Shown here piece after piece: positions 18,442 to 27,542 of a stretch of 64,000 nt of DNA; position 1 is the stretch's first letter; the number at the start of each line of letters is the position of its first letter. The position numbers and the translations under genes were made by a program. The notes beneath the pieces were generated by a model. It was not told the origin of the DNA. It saw only the letters and a list, made by a program, of their open reading frames with translations, and did not search any database. Source of the DNA: Paraflavitalea sp. CAU 1676 (GTDB lineage: Bacteria > Bacteroidota > Bacteroidia > Chitinophagales > Chitinophagaceae); NCBI RefSeq assembly GCF_029223285.1, contig NZ_JARHUJ010000003.1, positions 744,001 to 808,000 of the forward strand, given 5' to 3'.

Positions 18442-20127
18442 ATGAAGCAAATCAATAAGTATAATCTATACCTCGCGGCGATCTTGTGTGTACTGGCCGG
18501 CAGTTCCTGCAAAAAAATACTGAACCAGGAGCCTAAGAACTCCACCTACGACCAGGCTTTCTGGCAAAACGCTCGTGACTACAAAGCCGCTATGGCTGGC
18601 AATTATTCCCTCGTGCGTGCAGCTTTCATGGGCCCCAATGCCGATGACGCCTGGAGCTACAACGGAGGAAAGATCTATTACTATATGTATGGCGACGCCA
18701 TGGCCAAGAACTATTTTACCATCCAGTACAGCGGCGACCGTGGTGGTGGCGATGGCCTGGAATCCATCCAAAACGGTGATTACACTTTTAGCTATAACTA
18801 CAATTCACTCGGCAACTGGACCAAACATTTCAAATCCATTGCCAATGCTAACCTGATCATCGAGAAGGCGACAGCCGCGCCGATTGCTGTATTCAGCGAT
18901 GCTGATCAACCCGAAAAGTTCAGGAACAATGTGCTTGGCCAGGCCTATTTCCTCCGTGCATTGACTTATTTCGCCATAACGCGTGTGTGGGGTGATGTTC
19001 CCATCGTGACTTCTACTTACGAGGACCCACTGACGGCTCCCCAATTGCCCAGAAGTCCCAAAGCAGCGGTGTTTACACAGATCGAGCAGGATGCCAAAAA
19101 AGCAGCCTCCCTCCTCAACTGGAAATATGAAAATTCAGGCGATCGCGGTGTAATCGCCAACAGGGGTTCTGCGTATGCATTGCTGGCCCATTTTTACCTG
19201 TGGCGCGCCACCATGACCAATGTTAACTCCAACCAGCCCATTATGCAGGATGTGAACAGCGCCGATACAGCGATCGATCGCATCGTTGCCAATGGAGGGT
19301 ATACGCTTACAGACACTGCCCGTTACTACAATACGTTCATCAGCAAGAGCAGTGAATCGATCTTCGAACTGGCGATGAGCGAAGAAAACCGCGAAGGCAC
19401 ACCCGGACATATCGGTATGTCGTTCCTGCGCGGCGACCAAGTGAACACCTTTGGTTCTAATCCCCGCTTCTTCGTACCAAGGTCGTATATCTCTAAACAC
19501 TTCCGCATCAAGGGCGAAACCATCCCGGCACACTGGGAGTGGACCGGTACCGAGTGGGTTTGGATGGAAGAAGTGGTGAATGAGATCCTTGACTCGAACG
19601 ATGTTCGCTTCAGAAAGAATTTCGACTATGTAAAGACCGACAGGCCCGCCTGCATCAAATATGCCAATGTATTGTACCGGAGCCCCAACCAGCGGGAACC
19701 TTACCTGAGCAATGACATGATCATCTTCCGCTTGTCGGATATGCTGTTGCTGAAAGCAGAGATCGCGCTGTACAAGAATAACCCTGATGCGGCTGCCGAT
19801 ATCATCAATTCATTCAGGATCAGGAATGGCTGCTACATCAAGCAAGATCCTACCGATCCGGAAGACAAGGACCTCATCGTTCCCCACGGCCTTACAGTAG
19901 CGGATGTGATGAAGCAATATGTTATCGAAAGAGGCAAAGAGCTGTTCCTGGAAGGGCATATCTTCTATGACCTGTTAAGGACCAGGGAGTACAAGGAAAA
20001 TATCGACTGGTTACCGAATGACGAATCGAGGTTTAAGAGAGAAGGTTTCTACCTGCCGGTAGACCCCTTGCTTTTCAGGTACAATCCCCAGTTGAAACAA
20101 ACCACTTATTGGGTCGGTAAAGTTTAA
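18442..20127 (+). CDS. SusD/RagB-type substrate-binding lipoprotein
   Basis: Surface lipoprotein of 561 residues with a lipobox cysteine in LAGSSCKK, near residue 23. SusD-fold features are visible: the N-terminal KILNQEPKNSTYDQAFW, TPR-like helices (VLGQAYFLRALTYFAITRVW), RSPKAAVFTQIEQDAKKAAS, and the C-terminal YVIERGKELFLEGHIFYDLL with a closing RYNPQLKQT. It forms a lid complex with the SusC partner upstream and binds the nutrient before import. Length is typical. The ligand is unknown because no enzyme gene accompanies the pair. Confidence 0.95.
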   Translation: MKQINKYNLYLAAILCVLAGSSCKKILNQEPKNSTYDQAFWQNARDYKAAMAGNYSLVRAAFMGPNADDAWSYNGGKIYYYMYGDAMAKNYFTIQYSGDRGGGDGLESIQNGDYTFSYNYNSLGNWTKHFKSIANANLIIEKATAAPIAVFSDADQPEKFRNNVLGQAYFLRALTYFAITRVWGDVPIVTSTYEDPLTAPQLPRSPKAAVFTQIEQDAKKAASLLNWKYENSGDRGVIANRGSAYALLAHFYLWRATMTNVNSNQPIMQDVNSADTAIDRIVANGGYTLTDTARYYNTFISKSSESIFELAMSEENREGTPGHIGMSFLRGDQVNTFGSNPRFFVPRSYISKHFRIKGETIPAHWEWTGTEWVWMEEVVNEILDSNDVRFRKNFDYVKTDRPACIKYANVLYRSPNQREPYLSNDMIIFRLSDMLLLKAEIALYKNNPDAAADIINSFRIRNGCYIKQDPTDPEDKDLIVPHGLTVADVMKQYVIERGKELFLEGHIFYDLLRTREYKENIDWLPNDESRFKREGFYLPVDPLLFRYNPQLKQTTYWVGKV

Positions 20128-20146
20128 TCACAGCAAAAAAAAACTC

Positions 20147-20833
20147 ATGAAAAGACATTTCAATATACTGTTTCCCGTGCTGGCGATCGTGCTGCTGGCC
20201 TCTTGCAAAAAGGACGGGTATAAGAATGATGGCGGCCAGAGCAAAGCTTTCGTCAATATGACCACCTACGAATACCTGAAGTCGCAGAAAGTATTCGATT
20301 CATTGGTTCGCCTGATCGATCACGCCGGTATGAAAGATGCCATCAATGGAGATATCACTTTCTTCGCTACCACCAACTACGGGATAGCCGATTTTGTACA
20401 GGCACGGAAAATAAAAAGAGGTGCGGAGCTGGGTAACGAGAATCTCCCCTTCACGATCGACAGTTTACCCAAAGCCCAGATGGCAGATTCGCTGAAGACC
20501 TACATGTTTGCCGGAAAGATCAACCGCGATCAGATGTCGGTGGCCGGACAGTTGTACAACAGTTTACTGGGGCCTATTCCCAATATACAGTTCCTGATCA
20601 ACCTGCGCAGAACCACCGATTATGGCACTTACCTGAACAAGGTGGACTATGTGCGGTTTACCAAGGTGATCGGCACCCGCGATGACCAGGAGCCCGATCG
20701 TACGCAAATTCCTCAGAAAGACCGGGATATGTCGCTGGATTGCCAAACCTCCGGTATCATTACCACCACAGGGATTGTCCATGTGCTGGACGGCAACCAC
20801 CGGTTGTTTTTCAATGGTGACCGCCTGAACTAA
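20147..20833 (+). CDS. Fasciclin (FAS1)-like lipoprotein in the Sus operon
   Basis: Lipoprotein of 228 residues with signal and lipobox LAIVLLASCKKDG. The body looks like a single FAS1 domain: MTTYEYLKSQKVFDSLVRLI, then DITFFATTNYGIADF, DSLKTYMFAG, and a closing TTTGIVHVLDGNHRLFF that matches the FAS1 H2 box. FAS1 modules mediate adhesion or ligand contact at surfaces. Such lipoproteins recur downstream of SusC/SusD pairs, so it probably acts as an extra surface-exposed subunit. The assignment rests on motif pattern alone. Confidence 0.75.
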   Translation: MKRHFNILFPVLAIVLLASCKKDGYKNDGGQSKAFVNMTTYEYLKSQKVFDSLVRLIDHAGMKDAINGDITFFATTNYGIADFVQARKIKRGAELGNENLPFTIDSLPKAQMADSLKTYMFAGKINRDQMSVAGQLYNSLLGPIPNIQFLINLRRTTDYGTYLNKVDYVRFTKVIGTRDDQEPDRTQIPQKDRDMSLDCQTSGIITTTGIVHVLDGNHRLFFNGDRLN

Positions 20834-20871
20834 ACCTGGTTTGAAAACTTCGCACTTTAAAAATTAACGCA

Positions 20872-21846
20872 ATGAAAAAATTACTCTATACCGCGGCAGG
20901 ACTGTTGACGATCCTCACAGCCTGTGAAAAGATCGAAGAAGGATTTCTGAGCGACCTGGTCCGTTACAAGGATAATGTCATTCAATGTAAGAGAGGTATG
21001 CCGCTGGTCAAGTCGGCCCCCATTGAAGGCGACGGCTCTACCCCACCCTATACCTTTAAAATGGTAAACCTGCGCGACGCAAATGGCAAGGCGGCCCCCA
21101 AGGAGTTCGATACCGAATACGACCTCGTCGTGTTCAAGGAAGGACTGGCATTTAACCCCGAAACGGATACCACCCTCGCCCTGCTCAATAAGAAGCGGGA
21201 GACCCTAAAAGTAAAGCCGCTTATTTTCAATGAAAAGAGCGGACAGATCGTGTTCAACCGGGGTTCCACGCACCTGCCCCTCGGCGATTATCAGTTCGAT
21301 GTGGAAATGAATAACGTGAAAGGGACCAAACTGTTTCCTTCGATCGCCAAACTGCAGGTCGTAGACCCGCTCAATGAGGACTTCTTTACGCTGTATGCTG
21401 CTGCAGCGGCGGCAGCAACCCCGGCAGAAGCATTTTCGGACATGAAAGCCCCCAGGGTAACCTGTAAGCGCGTTTCGGGAGAGGGAGCACGGGTTATTTT
21501 GAAGATCGTGGATAAGAATGGCGTCACCTTCAATCCGAAAGCTGGCGAGATCATCAAACGCGGCGATCGCCCTATCTTTGAAACCTACGCGAAGTTTAAC
21601 CCGGTGATCATCACGGATACCGCCATGATCTGCGATTTTGAAGTGGCCCCTTTCCCGATGGCCAAATACATCACACCGGCTACCAATTGGGGATACCTGA
21701 TCTATTACCGTATTCCAGCAGCCTTCATACAGGTCGACGAAAAAACGGCTAAAACCGTATCGGCCAACCCCCGGTTCGAGTTTCAACTGATGATGGAAGG
21801 TACATATGTCGTAGAAGTAAAACTGACAGATGCTATAAAATTATAA
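20872..21846 (+). CDS. Lipoprotein of unknown function (possibly DUF5007-like), last gene of Sus operon
   Basis: Protein of 324 residues with a lipoprotein signal (LLTILTACEK). The mature part is probably beta-rich and may contain two sandwich domains: residues ~40-165 (PPYTFKMVNL through IAKLQVVDP) and ~190-320. A short alanine run (AAAAAAATPAEAF) links them. I do not recognise a catalytic motif. It resembles uncharacterised lipoproteins (DUF5007-like) that follow SusC/SusD/FAS1 genes, so a surface glycan- or protein-binding role is inferred. The operon ends with the hairpin at 21882. Confidence 0.7.
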   Translation: MKKLLYTAAGLLTILTACEKIEEGFLSDLVRYKDNVIQCKRGMPLVKSAPIEGDGSTPPYTFKMVNLRDANGKAAPKEFDTEYDLVVFKEGLAFNPETDTTLALLNKKRETLKVKPLIFNEKSGQIVFNRGSTHLPLGDYQFDVEMNNVKGTKLFPSIAKLQVVDPLNEDFFTLYAAAAAAATPAEAFSDMKAPRVTCKRVSGEGARVILKIVDKNGVTFNPKAGEIIKRGDRPIFETYAKFNPVIITDTAMICDFEVAPFPMAKYITPATNWGYLIYYRIPAAFIQVDEKTAKTVSANPRFEFQLMMEGTYVVEVKLTDAIKL

Positions 21847-21881
21847 TACCACCCTACGAATGGTTAAGGCAACTGCCCCTG

Positions 21882-21911
21882 CATCCCGTTTCTGAAACAT
21901 GGAACGGGATG
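21882..21911 (+). terminator. Rho-independent terminator of the SusC/SusD operon
   Basis: CATCCCGTT (21882-21890) pairs perfectly with AACGGGATG (21903-21911), loop of 12, followed by TCTTTTTT. It lies 36 bases after the last lipoprotein stop and isolates the uptake operon from the exopolysaccharide operon. The rest of the 297-base gap (21912-22143) is AT-rich and should contain the promoter and leader of the next operon. Confidence 0.85.
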
Positions 21912-22008
21912 TCTTTTTTAGCAGATGCCTGATGATTTGACATAACCTTAAATAATTAAAAATTAAATAGGTAGACTTATAATAAAGATGAATTTGTCCC
22001 GTTTAGAG

Positions 22009-22027
22009 ATTGGAAATCCAATATTGG
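22009..22027. promoter_or_regulatory. ATTGG/CCAAT inverted-repeat cluster upstream of exopolysaccharide operon
   Basis: ATTGG-aaat-CCAAT followed directly by atTGG gives two overlapping dyads (22009-22022 and 22018-22027), 117 bases before the first gene of the exopolysaccharide operon. It could be an operator or a leader-RNA hairpin. Only the symmetry is observed. Confidence 0.3.
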
Positions 22028-22143
22028 GAAAACGCCCCGGTTACTTGCCACGAATTCCTATGATCATTACCTGTCCGGCAAAGGAGCCAAATGGATGTAT
22101 TTGAAAAACCATTAATCAATAAATCTAATATCGGATAAAACCC

Positions 22144-22956
22144 ATGAAACGGTTAAGTCTATCCTATTCGGTCATTACCCTGCTATTATGTTTTATCATA
22201 CTGGCAAGTTCGTGTACCACCAATAAAAAAATAACCTATTTCCAGGATACGCCCGATTCGCTTTATCTCTCCCCCCGGAATCTTACGGGCGCTCCATACA
22301 GGGATCCGCAGATCCAGGCTAATGACATATTACAAATTTCCATTCTCACACTCGACCCACAGGTAAATAATATTCTCGCTTCGGCCAACTCGGCTTCTTT
22401 TGCCGTTCAGCCGGGCTCCACCAGTACCGTCACCAATACCCCCACGGTAAGTGGTTTTTTGGTTGACAATAATGGCGCTGTGGAATTGCCCGTTGTTGGG
22501 AAAATTAAAGTCTCCGGTATGTCTACCGCAGCAGCGCGCGACAGTATCCACCACAAAGTGTCCCTTTACTATCGGGATCCCGTTGTGAATGTGCGATTCG
22601 CCAATTTCAACATCACTGTGTTGGGCGAAGTAAGCAGACCAGCCACTTACATCGTACCTAGTGAAAAAGTGAGCATTCTGGATGCCATCGGCATGGCAGG
22701 AGATCTCACCATCTTTGGAAAACGAGAAAATGTATTGCTTATCAGGGACTCTTCCGGAACCAAGCAAATGATACGGTTTGACCTCAATTCATCTTCTACT
22801 TTACTATCCCCTTACTTCTACCTGAGACAGGGGGATGTTGTATATGTTGAACCATCCAAATCGAAAGTGGCCAGCACTGATGCCAATAAGGCGAAGAACT
22901 TTACGTTACTGGCATCCGGCCTTTCTTTACTCGTTGTCATTTTCACCAGATTATGA
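22144..22956 (+). CDS. Wza-like polysaccharide export lipoprotein
   Basis: Outer-membrane polysaccharide export protein of 270 residues. It has a lipobox (IILASSCTTNKK), a Poly_export domain (residues ~55-150: DPQIQANDILQISILTLDP, then GFLVDNNGAVELPVVGKIKV) and one SLBB-type domain (ITVLGEVSRPATYIVPSEKV). A C-terminal hydrophobic helix (NFTLLASGLSLLVVIFTRL) may span a membrane. It is shorter than Escherichia coli Wza, as is usual in Bacteroidota. The gene overlaps the tyrosine-kinase gene by four bases, the normal Wza-Wzc pairing for a transenvelope export channel. Confidence 0.93.
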   Translation: MKRLSLSYSVITLLLCFIILASSCTTNKKITYFQDTPDSLYLSPRNLTGAPYRDPQIQANDILQISILTLDPQVNNILASANSASFAVQPGSTSTVTNTPTVSGFLVDNNGAVELPVVGKIKVSGMSTAAARDSIHHKVSLYYRDPVVNVRFANFNITVLGEVSRPATYIVPSEKVSILDAIGMAGDLTIFGKRENVLLIRDSSGTKQMIRFDLNSSSTLLSPYFYLRQGDVVYVEPSKSKVASTDANKAKNFTLLASGLSLLVVIFTRL

Positions 22957-25304
22957 GCATGCATATGTCACCTAAACCGACCTTTTCCAACATAGAAGCA
23001 CAGGAAGCAGAAAAGAGCAATCAGCTGATCCAGAAATTGCTCAATAAGTTTTTCAGTCTTTGGCCCTGGCTGATCGTTTCAGCTGTGATGGGAGTTGGAT
23101 TGGCCTATTGCTACCTGCGTATTTCATTTCCAGCTTTTAAGATCCATGCATCCGTGCTGGTACAGGACGATAACAAAAGTACAGACCTGGGTGAAGCCAG
23201 TATTCTGCGTGACTTTGGGCTAATGGGCAAAAGCAATGTCGACAATGAAGCAGAGATCTTCAAGAGCCGTTCGCTCATTGAACAGGTGGTGCGCGATATG
23301 CGGCTCAATGTGGGATATTTTACAGAAGGCAAAGTAAAGAATACAGAGATCTGGGGGGGGCGCCCGGTTGACTTCCGTTTTCTTGTTCCATCTACCGATA
23401 CGTCCGATATCAGTGCAACCTACATACTCACCTTTAATAAGAGCAATACGACACGTTTCACCCTGACAGGCAACGAACAGGAATTCGAAGGCCACCTGGG
23501 GGATACCGTTCACCTGCCCGAAGGTCCCGCGCTGGTTACCCCGGCAGCGGGTTATGCCAAATGGCAGTATGAACAACCATTGACCATTGTAGTGTCTCCG
23601 GTTGATGCTACTACCCAAAAACACCTGGCCTCCCTTAAAGTTGAAATACCCAATAAGCAGGTAAGTGTTATATACCTGACCTTGAATGACATTATTCCAG
23701 CCAAAGGGGAAGGGATCCTCAACCAGTTGATCAGTGCCTACATGCAGGCCAATGTAACCGACAAAAACAGGATCGCAGACAGCACCATTCAATTCATTCA
23801 GGAAAGATTGCGACTTGTATTTGGAGAACTGAATGATATCGAAAAAGACATTGAAAGATTCAAGACGGCCAACAAACTAACTGACCTGTCGGCCCAATCC
23901 AGCATTCTATTGGAGAACACCAGTGAATATGCCAAACAGCAAACAGGGCAGGAAGTACAGTTATCGGTTGTTGAAGAACTAGAGCAATTCCTCAAGGAAA
24001 ATATCAATAATACCAGGGTTGTCCCCTCTTCACTCATCATGCAGGATGTGACCTTCAATGCTTTGGTGCAGCGTTACAATGAGACACAGATGCAGCGCGA
24101 AAGAATGCTGATGAGCCTTACTTCCAATCACCCATCGATCAAAACCGTCGACGAGCAACTTACCAATCTGCGTGCGGAGCTGCTGAGCAGCATCCAGTCT
24201 GTCAGAAGGGGAATCCAGATAAGTGTTAACGAGCTAAAGAAGAGAACCAATGGAATAGAGTCTGCCATCACCACCATACCTGCCAAGGAAAGGACCTTTC
24301 TTGACTACTCGCGTCAACAGGCTATCAAACAGGAACTATATCTTTTCCTGTTGAAAAAGATGGAGGAAACAGCCATTTCCAAGTCGGCCACGATCGCCAG
24401 CGCGCGAATCATTGACCGGGCCAAATCGGATCCCAGCCCCTTTAAACCCAGCAAGAGTATGATACTCTTTATGGGACTACTGAGCGGACTGGTATTGCCG
24501 TTTGCCCTGAGTTTTGGCCGCGACATGCTCAACACCAGGGTGGCTTCTATGGAAGACATCATTAACAATACTTCCATTCCGGTATTATCCGAAATCGGGC
24601 ATAACAATGCCAACCAAACGGTGGCCGTTACCATCAATTCAAGACAACTGATCGCAGAGCAATTCCGTTCTCTCCGTACAAATTTACAGTACCTGATCCC
24701 CAACAAAAACGAAAAAACGATCCTCATTACTTCCAGTATGAGTGGTGAAGGCAAATCGTTTCTATCGATCAACCTGGCGGTAACACTGGCTATAGCGAAT
24801 AAAAAAGTAATCCTGCTGGAACTTGATCTACGCAAGCCCAAGATCTCCGAAAATCTCGGATTGCAAAAGAATGGCTTTACCAACTTTATCATTTCCGAAG
24901 GTATGGACTGGCGCAACCTGGTGCAGAAAGGCAGCGACAATGCCAACTTTGATGTACTTGCCTCCGGGCCTCTTCCTCCCAACCCTACCGAGTTACTCAT
25001 GCTGCCCAAGATGACGCAACTGATGGAGGAACTCAAAGAGACGTATGACTATATCATCATCGATTCGCCACCTGCCGGTATGGTAACAGATGCAGAGATC
25101 ATGGCCACCTATGCGAACCTTACGATCTATATGGTAAGGCACCATTACACTTTCAGACATCAGATCAAACTGATTGAAAAGCTGCATCACAAGCAAACCT
25201 TACCCCGCATCAATATTGTCGTCAATGATGTTGCCATACAGAAGGGCCGGTACGGCTATGGGTATGGTTACGGATATGGCAATTATCATGCAGAACAAAA
25301 ATAG
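22953..25304 (+). CDS. Wzc-like chain-length determinant and bacterial tyrosine autokinase
   Basis: Fusion protein of 783 residues. Residues ~40-520 are a Wzz-type periplasmic domain between two membrane helices (FSLWPWLIVSAVMGVGLAYC and ILFMGLLSGLVLPFALSF), with long coiled coils. The cytosolic BY-kinase domain has Walker A SMSGEGKS (~595-602), Walker A' VILLELDLRKP, and Walker B YDYIIIDSPP. The C-terminus carries the tyrosine cluster used for autophosphorylation, here a regular repeat of five Tyr-Gly units plus a final Tyr (residues 767-778). It controls polymer length and export with the Wza-like protein. No separate Wzb-type phosphatase is encoded in this window. Confidence 0.94.
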   Translation: MSMHMSPKPTFSNIEAQEAEKSNQLIQKLLNKFFSLWPWLIVSAVMGVGLAYCYLRISFPAFKIHASVLVQDDNKSTDLGEASILRDFGLMGKSNVDNEAEIFKSRSLIEQVVRDMRLNVGYFTEGKVKNTEIWGGRPVDFRFLVPSTDTSDISATYILTFNKSNTTRFTLTGNEQEFEGHLGDTVHLPEGPALVTPAAGYAKWQYEQPLTIVVSPVDATTQKHLASLKVEIPNKQVSVIYLTLNDIIPAKGEGILNQLISAYMQANVTDKNRIADSTIQFIQERLRLVFGELNDIEKDIERFKTANKLTDLSAQSSILLENTSEYAKQQTGQEVQLSVVEELEQFLKENINNTRVVPSSLIMQDVTFNALVQRYNETQMQRERMLMSLTSNHPSIKTVDEQLTNLRAELLSSIQSVRRGIQISVNELKKRTNGIESAITTIPAKERTFLDYSRQQAIKQELYLFLLKKMEETAISKSATIASARIIDRAKSDPSPFKPSKSMILFMGLLSGLVLPFALSFGRDMLNTRVASMEDIINNTSIPVLSEIGHNNANQTVAVTINSRQLIAEQFRSLRTNLQYLIPNKNEKTILITSSMSGEGKSFLSINLAVTLAIANKKVILLELDLRKPKISENLGLQKNGFTNFIISEGMDWRNLVQKGSDNANFDVLASGPLPPNPTELLMLPKMTQLMEELKETYDYIIIDSPPAGMVTDAEIMATYANLTIYMVRHHYTFRHQIKLIEKLHHKQTLPRINIVVNDVAIQKGRYGYGYGYGYGNYHAEQK

Positions 25305-25312
25305 GAACAGGC

Positions 25313-26593
25313 ATGCAGATCAGCCGGCTATATATCAATCATAAACATTCCATCAGGAACCTGTCGCTGTATTTCACAGCCAACATCATACAGGTTGTGA
25401 TTGGCCTGTTACTCAATCCGCTGCTGTCTTCGCATCTTTCGGCTGAAGATTTCGCCTTAATTGGGTACTACGACTCCTTCAACCTCTTCATACTTCCTTT
25501 CCTGAGCCTGTCCCTATCGTCCTATTATGCAAAGAATTATTTCACCTGGGATGAGGGAAAAAGGAAAGAGGCACTCAATTCCCTGGTATTGTTTCAGGGC
25601 CTGATAGGACTGGTCTCCACCACGCTCTTACTGGTATCGTTGAAGATCTATTTTACGGTACAGCACATCGCCTTTGATTTCTTTCCGTTTGCGCTGCTTT
25701 CGTTCGGAAAAGTGTATTTGCAATGCATCTTTTCTTTCTACTTTATGCAATTGCGCCTGGAAAAAAAAGCGAAGGCTTTTTTTAATGTCAACGTGCTCTA
25801 CAACCTGCTGAATGTGGTGTTTGTTTTACTGCTGGTGGTCGCGATCAAAGGGGCAGCCACCGGTCGCATGGCGGGACTGTTCATTGTAAACCTGGGGCTC
25901 GGCATATATGCCTTCCGGAAACAGGTAGGCAAGGCTACCATCAATTTCAGCATCACCAAAGACGCTTTGCGTTTTTGCTGGCCCCTGATGCTGTCTGCCC
26001 TGCTCACCTACTTTTTCTCCGGCTTCGATACTTTACTCCTTGAGAGGGTGGACGATATGTACAGTCTGGGTTTGTACAGTGTGGCAGTAAAGATCGCCTC
26101 TTATTTCCTGCTGTTCTCCACCTCGATCGATTCTACTTTCGAACCTGACTTTTACCGCCATATATCCAACAACAACCGGAAAGGACTATTAAAGGTCATT
26201 TTAACTACCAATGTGCTGAAAATTGCGCCGGTATTGGTCTTCCTGGTAGCTGCAGAATTGGTGATGGGTATACTCACCAATTACCGGTATGTGGATGCTA
26301 CCGGATTTGCCAGGATCATGGTATTTGCAAGCATTACACGATCGATCAGTTTTACTTTATCCATGACGATTGTCGCTTGCGGCTATTCAAGACTATCTCT
26401 TGTGGAAAAACTGTCCGGTTCAGTACTGGTCGTCATTATGTATGTTTTACTGATCGATCGCTATGGATTTACCGGTGCTGCCTGGGGGCAGGTATTATCC
26501 TATGCGATCATGAGCATTATCAGCCTGGGATTTCTTGCCTGGCTGTACTGGAACAAAAAAATATTTCAACCTGTACATAAACCCTCTTTATAA
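25313..26593 (+). CDS. Wzx-like polysaccharide flippase
   Basis: Membrane protein of 426 residues with about twelve helices, of the polysaccharide-synthesis/MATE-like flippase type. The opening region SLYFTANIIQVVIGLLLNPL followed by LSAEDFALIGYYDSFN matches the first two helices of that family. It is expected to move undecaprenyl-linked repeat units across the inner membrane. It starts eight bases after the kinase stop and lies inside the operon. Assignment is by hydrophobic pattern and context, as these proteins diverge strongly. Confidence 0.85.
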   Translation: MQISRLYINHKHSIRNLSLYFTANIIQVVIGLLLNPLLSSHLSAEDFALIGYYDSFNLFILPFLSLSLSSYYAKNYFTWDEGKRKEALNSLVLFQGLIGLVSTTLLLVSLKIYFTVQHIAFDFFPFALLSFGKVYLQCIFSFYFMQLRLEKKAKAFFNVNVLYNLLNVVFVLLLVVAIKGAATGRMAGLFIVNLGLGIYAFRKQVGKATINFSITKDALRFCWPLMLSALLTYFFSGFDTLLLERVDDMYSLGLYSVAVKIASYFLLFSTSIDSTFEPDFYRHISNNNRKGLLKVILTTNVLKIAPVLVFLVAAELVMGILTNYRYVDATGFARIMVFASITRSISFTLSMTIVACGYSRLSLVEKLSGSVLVVIMYVLLIDRYGFTGAAWGQVLSYAIMSIISLGFLAWLYWNKKIFQPVHKPSL

Positions 26594-26596
26594 CCC

Positions 26597-27523
26597 ATGG
26601 TGCAGCATCCGGAAGCGCCGGTTTTACTGGTAACTTTTAACCGGCCAGATTATTCAAAACAGGTATTGGAGCAGATCAGGAAGGCCCGGGTGTCTAAGCT
26701 CTACGTATTCAACGACGGTCCCCGGGAAGGCAACGCTACCGATGCTGAAGCAAGGACGGCTATTCAACAACTGCTGAAAGAAATTGACTGGCCCTGCAGC
26801 CTGCAGACGTTCTTTCCTGAGAAAAATATGGGATGTGCGGCCGGCGTTTCATCTGCTATAGGATGGATCTTCAGCCATGAAGATCGTGCCATCATCCTGG
26901 AAGACGATACGGTTCCAACCCAGGGGTTTTTCCAGTACTGCGGGGAAATGCTAGACCGTTACCTGCATGACACTCGGGTATGGATGGTAAGCGGCAACAA
27001 TTACAACGAAGAATATCAATTGCCATCCAGCTACACCTTTTCCAGGAGTGCCATTCACATATGGGGCTGGGCTACCTGGAGGCGTTGCTGGCAACATTAC
27101 GATATATCGCTGGAAGCTTGGCCACTATTCGCCCATGCAGGAGGCTTCAATAACTTGTTTGGCTCCAGAGCCGTGATAGATTTCTGGACTAAAAGGTACC
27201 AACAATTGTATGCAGAAAAAGACACGGTAACCAGAAGGACCTGGGATTACCAATACGTGTTGTCACTGCTGACCAATGGCGGCCTGTGTATTGTACCAGC
27301 TAAAAACCTGGTCACCAATATCGGCCATACCGGGACCCATACTGCAGGTGTTCATTCTTCTCATAACCTGCCGGTGGATGAAAACTTTAAGGTAACCAGC
27401 CATCCCGGGTTCATTGTTCCCAACGCAGGATATGACAGTCACCATGTGAAGCATTTCTGGAACAGGAAAAAAGCCTTTACCACCAGGATCAACAACAAAA
27501 TCAGAAAACTAATTAGCAGGTAA
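26597..27523 (+). CDS. GT-A-fold glycosyltransferase-like protein
   Basis: Protein of 308 residues. The N-terminus APVLLVTFNRPDYSKQVLEQI is a nucleotide-sugar-binding strand of GT-A transferases, and AIILEDDTVPTQGFFQY supplies a DxD-type metal motif. WGWATWRRCW is a conserved aromatic patch of a group annotated as nucleotide-diphospho-sugar transferases. No membrane helix is seen. It probably adds one sugar of the repeat unit on the cytosolic face. Donor and linkage cannot be predicted. Confidence 0.82.
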   Translation: MVQHPEAPVLLVTFNRPDYSKQVLEQIRKARVSKLYVFNDGPREGNATDAEARTAIQQLLKEIDWPCSLQTFFPEKNMGCAAGVSSAIGWIFSHEDRAIILEDDTVPTQGFFQYCGEMLDRYLHDTRVWMVSGNNYNEEYQLPSSYTFSRSAIHIWGWATWRRCWQHYDISLEAWPLFAHAGGFNNLFGSRAVIDFWTKRYQQLYAEKDTVTRRTWDYQYVLSLLTNGGLCIVPAKNLVTNIGHTGTHTAGVHSSHNLPVDENFKVTSHPGFIVPNAGYDSHHVKHFWNRKKAFTTRINNKIRKLISR

Positions 27524-27542
27524 CCCCGGAATATCCGAAACG

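Noticed and set aside
25251-25286. Tyr-Gly repeat considered as a slippage tract or sequencing artefact
   Set aside because: Synonymous codons vary along the repeat and the frame ends normally with a stop, and tyrosine clusters are expected at this place in Wzc-type kinases.
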